Source of the DNA: Parietichytrium sp. I65-24A
Lineage: Eukaryota; Sar; Bigyra; Thraustochytrida; Thraustochytriidae
Assembly (NCBI GenBank): GCA_012862575.1
Contig: BLSF01000006.1
Span: 372,001-436,000 of the forward strand
Direction: 5' to 3'
Length of the DNA stretch: 64,000 nucleotides
Positions 19,278-31,200 of this stretch are shown piece by piece. The position numbers were made by a program, and so were the translations under genes. Below the pieces are notes generated by a model. That model was not told where the DNA came from. It ran no database searches and saw only the letters and a list, made by a program, of their open reading frames with translations. Numbering within the stretch: the first letter of the stretch is position 1; each line of letters starts with the position of its first letter.

Positions 19278-22200
19278 TTAAACACCGTAGAGGACAAAAC
19301 CGAGCTCCTGTGCTCCAGAAAACAGATAGAAGGCAGATTGAGGGACCACTTTTCTCCCCCCCTCTATTAAGAGAGCGGCAATGGAGCCCGTCAACTTATC
19401 GTCTGCTGGACATTTACCGCACAGCGTGTTGAGAACGCCCTGTGGTAGTCTGAACATCTCCGACAATCGGATACCATGTACAAGTGCAAGCCCTAGCGCA
19501 GATCCGAGCGCGACCATGTGATCCTCTTCAAACCCTTCACGGCTTTGCAGATAGCGTCCATGCGACGGTCGCACGAACGTCCCCACATCCAAAGCTTCGA
19601 GGCAAGCGCTCTCGACCAGGAGCTCCAGAGCAAGGCGTCCTTCCACAATTTGCCCTTTGTGAACAACTTCATAGGAACCTGCAAATTCGTCTAAACTTGC
19701 GAGGTGCGACAGCAAACACGCCCTGTCCTCATAACCCTCGTCCAAGTCGAAGCGCAGAACTGGCTGCACTCGCGTTTGGCGTGGCCCGCACCTTGCGCTT
19801 AGCGAGTGTGCCTTCGTTTCCAACAGTACGTAATCAATCGCACTGAGTGCCAAATTCCCTGGAGACCAATTTAGCGCCGTGGAGCCGGACAGAGCACTTC
19901 TCTGAGCTGCCAAGCTGTCCCAGTCAAGGTAAGGCGAAGACTCGGGCTCCACGTGTGGCATTTCAATTTCGAGCAGTGGCCACACATCTCCGAGCAATGC
20001 GTTGAGGTGGATTAAGAGAGCCACTCTCTCCCGCAGGTGCGAGACTGGGATACCTGCCAGGGCTTTGTACTTTTGAATGGATGGTGCGTGAATCTGTTCG
20101 TAACTCAGCTGCTTGTACCCAACACCATTGTTCAGACACAATTCGTTCACCAGACTGACGAGATCCCTGTCTGCCGCAGGCGTGAACGACTCGAGCCTCT
20201 TGGCGAGGCCCTCAATGTCAGAAACGTAGGAATCCGATTCCTCGCCTCCATCCACTTCGTCTGCAACCTCCTTGACGCCGAGGCTTGCATCTGCTTCAAT
20301 GTCATCAGCTTCTCCAGATCGGGCGTTATATTTCTTGCTTGGGGAGCCAGGAACCATCGTCTTTGCGCGGTGCAGGCCTTGTGTCTCGTCAGCTTTGCCA
20401 ATAAAATCGGGCACATCGATTTCACCGCCGTCCGCGCCGACTGCTGCCAAGGTGAAGGACCTCGAGTGTTTTCTGGAGGAAACGGCACTGGTGAGGTTTC
20501 CGACTACATCAGCGTCTGGGGAAGTCTCCTGCTTATAAGCGGCATCGTTACTTCGAGTCAAGCTGCAGCAAAAGTTGTTCCATGGGACAATAACCTCTCG
20601 CTCGTGCTGCCCGAAATACTTCAAGGCTGCCACCGAGGCGGCTCGTGCATTCATTTCAATCTTTGAGCACAGAAACTCGGAGAGAGACTCTCCTGGAAGC
20701 TGATAGTACAGCCGCCCATTGTTGGAAATGCCCGCAATGCGGCCAGCTCCGTCGCTCATCAAGACGTGGTCGTACATCTCGCCGAGCTGGCCCCAGGGCG
20801 ACTCACGCACCAGGTCTCTTTGTATCAAAGATGGAGTGTAGGTCTCTCCGGGGAAGACCTGAAATTGTCCTTTGCCGCCGGAGAAACTCAGGCACTTTCC
20901 GCGCCACAGCTCCAAATAGACTGCAACCCTTTGCACAGTATACAATGGTAGCGGCTTGGTCTCCGCGCCGCTTTCCCGACTTTGCAGGCTTTCAAGAATC
21001 TCCAAGGCCTCAGAGAGACGGCCGGTTTTGGCCTGGGCAAGAGCAGTACCCCGAAGTTCTACGTCAGCAGCCTTCGACCCAGAGCTTTGTAAAAGGAATG
21101 CAGGAACTTCCTCGTCTTGCACAATGGTAACTTGATCATCCTTATTATACAAAGAAACTGCAGGATACAGCTCTGGAAACTCGTCCAACCCTTCCGCCGC
21201 AACCCCAAAGTCTTCACCGTTGCGTGCGAACGAAATCTTCCCCGCATCGCAGTCAAGAGTAACTGTGACGATATCGCCTTCCCGATAAAGCTCGCCGTAT
21301 GATCGAGTCTTTCCTCGATTGTGCCACACCGCCTTGTTTGCCAAGAATCCCCATCCGAATCTATCCGAGCCAACGTAATTATTCATGGCAGATTGCGCAG
21401 CGACAACGCCAATAAAGATGTTCTTGGAGATACACCGGTCTATCTTGACAGACCACGAATGCACCCCTTTGGAAAATCCACACGAGCTGCGAACTGCGTT
21501 CCACCGCTTGTTCTGCAGGTTCTTTGCAGTCATATTGTTGTTGCTCAGTTCAATGTTTGGGCCACACGATGTCGAAGAGAGACGAAGGAGGGGATTTACT
21601 GTGGTGTCAATGGAGCGGACTGGCCCCCACATTGTTCGCGCCTCAGCATTCTGCGACAGGTCCTGATTTCGGATGCCCAACCGGAATCGATAAGGAGTGT
21701 CAGGGTCCAGCTTGTCGCAAACATACTCTGTTTTCCCATTGTACGCCGGAATTTCTGCCAAGAGGTTCCATTTTAGAGGAGTTTCAGGATCCCGCTCGCC
21801 CAACACGTAAGAATCAAAACTGTTACACATGTCCCGCACGTTTTGGGCCCGCTCAATCGGGCTGTGCCCGATGCTATACTCCAAGACAAATGTCTTGGAG
21901 GATAGGTCGTCCAAGGTACCTCCTCCAAGCAAACCGTGAGTAGACGCCCGTAACGTGTCTCTGCCCATTGCCGCAAAACGATCATCACGTCGACCTTCGC
22001 TCGCCGAGCCGCTGGAGTCTATCGTGCTCGTAGAGTTTTGACGGTTTAGCTGTCGCGCCCTTCGCCGCCTCGAAAGTGAACTTGGCTCTCCCGAGGTCGG
22101 CTCCATCGCGACCTCTAACACCTCCTCCTCTAGCTCCTCTCCGTCCGCTCCTTCGCTTCCCTGAAACGACTGCCTCGAATTGTGCTGCTCTGCTGACAAA

Positions 22201-25200
22201 CGGGAGCTCGAGCTTGCGGATCGCGAACTGTGATGTTCGTCGGCGCCTTGGATCGCATTCCATCGCAGAGTGATACTGTTTGAGTAAACGTTGGACACGA
22301 ATAATTCCAGCGCATAATTTGCAGCGGCATCTTTCCACGGCTCGCTCGATGAACTGCGCTCTGTATTTGCCTTCCCTTGTAGTGCTTCCCTCAAGCGACG
22401 GCAACTTATCAAAAGTGCAGTCAGGGACCTCAGATACGCAGAATACGATCTTGTATTTGGCTTTTCCTTGCGGAGACGTTGCGTGAAAAGGTTCAAAAGT
22501 AAAGGTTCGGGAATCTGCTCCAGGTAATTCCAAGCCCACTTTTGCGGCTTTGCTGACGCAGAAACCAGCTTGCGAGCTCTCGTAAGAATCCTTGCAAGCA
22601 GACGAAATACAGCATCTTTTAGGGCAACATTTGGCGTGCTTGCAGCTTTCAAGATGCCTTGAAAGCATGGCATCCCAAATGCGCTTGCCTCTGAGGGCTC
22701 CCCTCCACTTTCAGATCCCTCCTCTTCTAACTCCTCTACGGTCATTAGCATCGAGAAGCAAGCGGTGGCCCACTCCACATTCGGCTGCGAAAGTGCGTCC
22801 GAGTCCGATAAGAGGAGTTGTTTAGGTCCGCAAAATGAATTGGATCCATTTACGAGGAGGACACTCTTCGTTTGCGAAATAGATCTCCACAAGTCCAACT
22901 CTCCTGTTCCCTTAAAAATGGACCTCTTGTCCACAGGCGACGACAGGATGCGAGAGATGAGAGTCCCGATCTTCGGACCATTCTCTTTCAACAACTCGTC
23001 GCTTCCCCACAGTACCTGATCGAATGGCCTTGTTGAGGCCTGCTTGAAGTGTACTATACAAGCCTCCTTCACGGCTTTAAAGAGTTCCCCTGACTTGCTG
23101 CACCTGTGCAAAATAGCACCAAGAAAAATGCCGATCACATCTTGCGAGTGGATGGAAAGACCTAGAGGCTGAGCTGTGGTTGCAGCAAAGTCAAGGCAGG
23201 TTGCGCCGCGAAAGTACGTCAAACGCAAAAACTCAATAAGCAGGGCCGGCTTCTCCTCGAACATTTGCTCTAGCTTTTGGTCGTGTCTGAGCAGGAACAT
23301 CGCGCCTAGTGAAACTGATCGAAGATATTCGATGGAAAGCACAGAATCAAGCAAACTTGCAATCAATGGCAACTCATCAATTCGACATTGATCAGCAAGG
23401 TGCAACACCATGCTCTCATCGCTTAGTTGACAAGATGGATCTGCTTTCCGGTACATCTCCATCGCTGCAGAGATTGAAGCAGCAGACACAGATCTTCCTC
23501 TCATACCGTTCTGGCCATTAGGGCTGTTAGGAGCCTCCTCTACTTCACCCAGCGCATCAATTCGCGAGCGCAGAATATCAGATCCGATGACTCCTGCGCT
23601 CTCTAGTGATGCGTTGCGGAAGCTGTGCTCTCCAGCCTCCTCGAAAATCATTGCCTGCAACAAAGCCGATGAAGATGTCGACATGGACGCGGCGCCATGT
23701 GACGAGCTGTGAAGATTCCCAAGATTCAAAGCGTTTCCTGCTCCAGAGAGCGACTGGAGAAGAATATTCCCAGATCCCTCTTTCATCATCTCTTCCATCA
23801 CCCAGGAAATTGCAGCGTTTTCGTCAAATTCTCCAGTCGACGACACGCTTTGCTGCACCGCGCGTTCACACCATTCAAGAGGCAGCCCAGTAGCCAGCAG
23901 TGCGTCAACGATTCTTTTCCTCTGTGCATCCCCATTCGGCAAAGCATCTAAAGAGTTTTGGTGCTCCTCCAATGTTTCTTCGAGTGAAGAGATTTCATTC
24001 TCTAGCTCATGGATTTGCACCTGAAGTGTCGATGGCACCGCGTCCCCATCGCTGATACCTGATACGTTGGGAAGACTTGCCGTGCTTTGGGTCGGTTCCG
24101 GAGCTCGCCACGCGCTCAAACTGAGGAAGCCGTCAGGGGGGTCGTGATTGAACTTTTCAACAACGATACGCGCTGACTGGCCCATCCCAAAGCTGATAGC
24201 TGGGAAAAGCCCCCCTTCCGTCTCAAAGTTCACATACGCCAGCCCGAGATCTTCGCCGTTTAAGGTGAATGAAATCGTCTTGCTGTCGACGTCCAACAGG
24301 CAACCAACGACATCACCAACTTGCCAAGGCATCTCTAGGCCATACGGTTTGGCCTCTCCGTTCCAGATCTTACCTCGGTACCCATCAAAGGCCCAGCTAT
24401 GTGCATGGTCGCCAATACCTCGGCCGTTGATTGGGTCGCCTCGGTAAAGGCCGTCTGCCCAGCCAATCTGTATGAGCTCGTCAGTCATAAGAACCACTTC
24501 GTAGTACCACTTTCCAGAAAATAGCATTAGGTTGCGGCTCGCTGAAGTCGACCGTGTGCGGACGCGGACGCTCGAGAAATTTCCAACACCTTGAGCTCGA
24601 AACGAAGCCTGGTCAATTTGCACGTCGCCACCGATAGAGTCGAGGATCAAGGCTTGCGAACTCGAGGTGACATTGCTTTGCTCTTCTGACACAACCGACA
24701 TGGAAGGGCTCACGGGCCCTCCAGGGCTGGTAGGCGACCCCGGCCCCATGGTACGCCAACTCGCAGAGGAGAGTTTTGCAGATGCATTTGAACCGTCGGT
24801 TTGCATCCTCTCCCAAATCCTGTCAGCAGCAACCTCAATCACCTTTGGTGAGAGTGCTTTGGTGAAAGAAAGGAGCTTTACTGCCGTTTTGACGCTGCTT
24901 GAATTGCTGAGTTTCGGGCCCGCCGACTGCACTAAAACTTTCGAAAGCTGAGACTTATCCTGCGCTGCGAAGCGCAACAAGTCACCGACCATTTTCAAAA
25001 TTTCGTCGTCAAATTCGTCAAATGTACTTTCGTCCACGGCTCCGCTCATTACACGGACGAATTCCGCGTTTAGAGCACCGAAAACCCGCCTTGCTCGGTT
25101 TCTTTGAAAAGCAAGTTCGAGAGGAGTTGAGTCACTATCTTGTGCGGTGATGGTAGCCTGCATACATTCAAGCCCGCTGGAAGCCTCCTTCAGCAGTCGA

Positions 25201-28200
25201 GACAAGTCATCCTTAGACTTGACCGGGAATTGAACGGACGGCTCGACTGGGCTCAATTCTGAGCATACTGCCCACCTAATCTCTCCGCGAAAATGATCGC
25301 CTCTCTTGACTGCGACTTTTGCAACCTTGTGTAGTCCCCAACTTATTGGCCCAACACATTTAGGTCCAAGGGTGTTTTCCAGAGCATTTAAAGGTTGATT
25401 CGCTGGACCTTTCCCGGTGTATTTCGAGCAGAAAGCGTCAAAATCAATAGTGAGTAGCACCTGCTTATCTCCTTCCTCGAGTAAGCTTGTTTCGCGTACT
25501 AATTCAGTTCCATATACGGCCCACAAGGTTCCAGACTTGAGATCTGTGGGGTGGCGGGCGCCAGGGGACCCTGGGGAGCGTGGAGATGCGGGCTCAGGGG
25601 CAGCAAGGAAGCCCTCCATCTTGGCTGTCTCCAGCGCCGCCAAAGCAGCTTCTTCAGTCACCAAAAAGTCGTACAGCAGAAGGTCGCTCTGGTTTGCAAA
25701 TGACTTGGTATGGCACTCGAGATAGTGGAAATGTTGCTGTATGCAGTACGTCCTTAGCAGTCTGGATGCATCAAAAGTGTCGACAACAGTTCCGACGCTG
25801 TAGTAGTTTCCACGGTTCTCGTCTTCGAGTCGGGGTGCGGGTAAGATCACCTTGGTGCCCCTCTCGACTCCATCGTTTCGTCCACCGTGAACAAGAAGCC
25901 AAAGGAAGTCGCATTTTTGTGCATGCTTTCCAATAAGATGCTGATTTTGTCGCAAAACGTTCACGACCTCTTTTCCAATAGCAAAGCGATGCTCATACGC
26001 AAGCTGAAGCAAGTGCAAGTCGAGTTTCTCCGTTGGAGCAAAGGAGCAGAGTTCACACTTATTAGCATCTTTGCTGCGCAGACGTGATCTGGCAATTGTT
26101 CGAGCGCGGAGTATTCGCGCGCCACGCTTGAACATGACCGCACGGAGGTTCGGCTCGTAGCCAACGTATAAACTGGCATTAAATGAGTCGCCGGATAGGC
26201 GCCCACAACAGCTCTGACAGAACTCTGCTTCTGCTTCGGTGTTTGCAGGGCCACTTTCAACGTATGTTCGTCGAAAGATGCTCACCAAGGCTTCTTCAAT
26301 ATTCTCCATGGAGATGTTATCTTTAACTTTCTCTTTGCACGCCATATTTGCTATGAAACCAACAATTTCAAGGCAGGTCCGCTGGACCTTGAGCCAGCGC
26401 GAAGTGCTCGAAAGTTCGAGCAGGACCGCCGGTAAGGGCTTGATAACGTTGACATCGCTAAATCTGCTGAGCTCGTGTAAAATCTCGAGTATACGCTGAG
26501 AGAAGACCTCCACACCTGCCGTCCTAAACTGTCTGTCCATAGCTCTGCCTGCCGAACACATGAACTTCACTTGTTCCTCCTCCAGAGAGCTCGTGTGCCA
26601 GATCACATCGGACAACTTTGCAGGTGCTCCAAATGCAAGAATGTTTGTGAAAAGATCTAGAGCACACGATGCGTTCGTGCACTGTTCTGTTTTTGCCGCA
26701 GTAAACTCTCTGCTACCAGCAAATCCGCCAATCCTGAACGGCGTGTTACTTGAGCATTTGCGAAGTACCTGGCCGCGCAATTCACTGGCTGAAGCTAGAG
26801 CACCGTTCACGAAAAGTTTCATGGTGCGTTTACCGTCCTTACCCGGCTTGGAGTCAACTGAACCGACTAGGTGCGTCCAAGAAGAGGACTCCAGAGGGGC
26901 GCTCAAATGTTCTATAAGCGTCGTCCTCAGGCCGTCTTCCAGCACAATTGTGCTCACAAGCATGTCGACATGAAGTTTTCCGTTGGAGTCCATTCTCAGC
27001 GCAAACGCAGGATGCATAACCACACTATGCATTTCACAGCACTTGAGCATGGGGTGATTCGAGGACGATGGACCGTCATCTTCTTCCCTCCTTTGGCACC
27101 GGGAAAGCAACGCCCAGCAGTGCTCCTTTCTCGTCTGTTTCCTCACCCCACTGGCATCGATCCAAAACGATACTGACATGCTCTTGGCGGAGATGTCGTC
27201 AGGAGGTACGAGGGGGTTATTAGTGCTGGAGAAACAGGAGGGGTTGCTCTCCCTCCGCAGCACATTGTCCACGGCATTGTCAAGGTCGTCCTCATTGTAC
27301 TGTGATTCGAGCGTTTCTTCGTACAACAATTCATCCTCCTGGTACAGATTTAAGGAAGCTGCAGAGTCCCTCACCACTGGGCTTCCAACAGGACTAAACA
27401 AGCGGCCGCCCGAAGTTGGGCTCCCAACGCCACGAGTGGTATCTACCGACTTCTCAGGGACCTTAAACGCCGATAGACGAGGGACAACATAGGACGCATT
27501 TGTGAAACATTCGTCGAGTTCGTTCTCAAGTTCAGCTTTGGCTCTCAGCTGAGTTATACTCTGCTTCAGCTCCGTTTCTACCCAATTCAAAAGTCGGGCA
27601 ACACTTTTGCGTGGCACCGCTTCTTTACCTTGTACGGTGTCAATTTGCTTCAGCAACATCGTGATCGAGCTCAACGCTAATTGGAGATACTCCTGGTGAG
27701 GTGCGAGGAGCTTTCGGCTGTCCGAGGCGACAGATTGTTTTGCTGCAAACAGGCTACCCGAGCGGTTGCACATGACATCTATAAGTGAGTTTAGTTCCTC
27801 GTCGGACACGCCGCCTTCACCAACGTAATAGTTCGCATTGGTGAGGAGGGAGATAATGGAGGAAATTGCAGCTCCCGAGGTATCTACAGCGATCAGTTTT
27901 TCCAGACTTTTGAGAATTTCACCAACAGGCGCCTGTGCAAGAGGCGCGGTAACGGTAAACTCAAAAGCTAAGAGCAACTCGTCTTGCATCGTTGCGCCCT
28001 GCTCAAAGTCCGTTGAATTGCGGTTTTTCACGGCAATCATTTCCGGGTTCCCGAGCCTCGAAGCGCTGTTGTGAGAGACTGCGTACGGGAGATGCACCAA
28101 AAGATCGGCGACTACCTGCTTCTTGAATTCTTCGGCGAATGGGCAATCTGGCGAGGCGCTGATTTCTACATACCTGACTAAGCTCTGCAAAGCGTTGACA

Positions 28201-31200
28201 GCCTTGTCGATGTGAGTCGCTCGAAGGTTGGCACACTCAAGAGCGCCTTCCAAGGAATCTGCGCTTACCAACAAGCGCAGCATCGGCTCGTATATTGCCC
28301 CCGAGGATTTACTAACCACAAGCAGAGCTCTGGACATGATCTTTCCAAGCTCCTCCTCGGCGCACTCATCCCCAAGAAACAAAAATTCCAAGCTACCCCA
28401 CATACGAATATCGCAAGAGAGCCAGTCTCGAGGGAATCGAATCGCATTGGAAGCAAGCGCATCAGCATTCGTCGCAATCCGAGATACGACTGCTTCCACC
28501 AAAAGATGTCTTGTAGAGACAGGGAGGTTTGGCTGGCCATGCTCGACCGCGTCCAGAAAGAGATGAAGTGCTTCAGCAGCGCCGTTGTATTCTGAAATAA
28601 CGGAATCGTCCAACGATGCACTTTCCTGACCTGTAAATTTGGCTTCGATGTCTTTGCGGATCGGGTCGCTGGGCGGCACAGAAAGCAAACGAAGAGCAAA
28701 AAGACCGCGCAAAGCCATGGCTGCCGTGCCGTTGCCACTTTTTATAGCTCGTTTCACCGTCTCCGCGACCGAATCTTGAAGCTTCAGTTCAATATCCGCA
28801 CAAGATGGGCTGCCTGCGATGAGTTGTACAGGAAACAAATTCTCTTCCTTCTTTTTGTCTTGCGGGGCTTGCGCAAGAAAAAGAATCGGGTGGTCGAGAT
28901 ACGCCGAATCAAGCAGATGAGCTGGAAACTCGATTGACCCACAGCACACTATCCTACCACAAAGCCTGGCTAGAAGTTTCGTGTTGGAAGCCAGTAGGTC
29001 GGAGAAGCCGGGGGTTTTCATGTCGGCTACGATCCGGTGACATTTTTGGCTGCACAAGACCTCGAAAAGCTCTTGAGAGCATGTGCCTATGGGGTCCACA
29101 AACTCTTCTGTGAGGGGTTTGGTGACAATCAGTGTGCACAAAAGCGAGGGCAACACCGTGCTCAAAAACAAATGCAAAGACTCTGCGCCGTCATCGGTTA
29201 GTTTCTCGCTCAGCAACTCGCTCACTTTGGAAATGACTTTCACGGAGTAGTTGGTAAGGACCTTGCGAATCCCCCCGTTGAGCAGCTGGCCATCCTTCCA
29301 CAAGGTGAAGGCGTGGTTCTGCATCGAGAGCAACAGCCGTAGATGTGCCGGACGCTTAATATTCTCCAGTAGGTCAAGCAAGAGGGTTGATATGTCAAAG
29401 TCGGTTTGAATCATCCCGACTACCAGCGGAAGCATTGCATCGTCTCTCGCAAGATTATTCATGAGAACATCAAGAACAGTGGAACTATGGTTCCTTCCGT
29501 ATTTTGCTCTTGCCGAGTCCGACCTCGACGAGCTGAGTAGATGCCTCAAAAGTCCGAGCCGTGACTCGGAAGTAGGGTAGAACTTGATAAATCCGACCTG
29601 AATGGTTGATGCGGCTTCCATGGCGACCAGCGATTTGGCCAACTCGTCTGCAGCCCAGCAGTCGCTGACACCATTGTTGCCATTCGAGGGCGCATCGATG
29701 TTCTGGTCGACGATCTTTAGCAAGATTTCGTGCATCTCAGTTAATGCTCTGTCCCTCTCCACGTCTTCGCTTTCGTTTCCAAGCTTGGACAAGACAGACA
29801 AATTAGCCTTTATGACCCTCAAAGTGCACCATAATGCCACCCAGTGCAGCTTGGAACAGGATTCACAGGTCTCACAATCTGCAGCGACCCGGCATGAACA
29901 GGCTGCTAAAGATGCGTCAACGCTGTCCGTGGTTGCGTTTTGGACACAACTGCGGAGCAGCTCCAAAAGCTTTTGCAGCCCAGCACCCCCGGTTTCTATA
30001 GCATATGGTAGGGCAAACCCGCTGGAGGCAACTCCATTCAATGACGAAACGATCTGGGACAAGCTGACCTGTACAGCAGAGTTGTTTGCAGATGCGCCCT
30101 GAGCGCTGGTTCCAGAAGTGCTGCTGTTGTCAACCATCGGGAGAACCGGGGAAGATGCAAAATGAGCAGTCGAGCTGAGGCTTGGCCCAGCTGTCCCGCT
30201 GAGAAAGCCAGGAACCACAAGTGTCTGTTGCTGTGTCGCCGGCAGCGGCAGCGAAAGAGAGAGCCCGCTCCGGGCTTGAAGAACATCTTCGGATACTTTG
30301 GAAAGATCGATTTTCTCGACAAGCTCGGTCGCGACTCGCTCAATATGCAGGAGGACGAAGAGTGCTACTTTTTCGGGGGAAAGCATCCATTCAGGGATCA
30401 AGTGATCATCGTCCTCCGGCATTCGAAAGCATGGGAGCCCGAGAAGCTTCGCTTGAAGGTTCAAATCTCCACGATCTTGGTTTGCCGGCTTGTCACTCGC
30501 CGTTTGGGTGCTGGACTGATTCTCCTGAGAAAGCTTTTCTTCGAGGTCGTCGTTCTCTTTCCCTTCCTTTCCAATATTCATTTCCGGCCCTAGGGCTTCC
30601 ATCTGTTTCTGAGCATAGTGCGAGTATGCGTCAGGGTCAGTCAACACTAGGTTGTACTTGTCTCCCACAGCGCAATGAACGACAGGAAGGCCGCATTCCA
30701 CGAGAGATTCTACACGCTTTGGACGTTTTTCTGTCCGGTTTGTTCCATGGCCAAGACGACCCGAATCTCCGTGGCCCCAAGTGTACATATATCCATCGTC
30801 TGTAACTGCAACAGAATGCTCGCATCCGGCTTCCACCTGAATGACCTTTACACCTTCCTCCGCAAGAGAGTCAACTCGCTTTGGAAGCGTTTGACTTTCC
30901 TCATCACCGTGCCCAAGCTTGCCATTCGTGCCGGCCCCCCAGGTGTATACGTGCCCATCCGCGGATACGGCAAGGGAGTGATCCCAGCCGCATGTGCAAT
31001 ACGAGATTTTCTGGTTCTGCAGCGCGAGAATCTGTCTTGGGTATAACTCCCTCTCCGTCCCTCCGTGGCCTAGGACTGGAGGCAGCCCGGTCCGACGAGA
31101 GTCTTTGTACCCAGAGCCAAAGGAAAATAACCTTCCGTCAGCTGTGAGGGCGAGAGAGTGCTCCCATCCACCAGCCATGCAAACGACGGCCCAATCTGGA

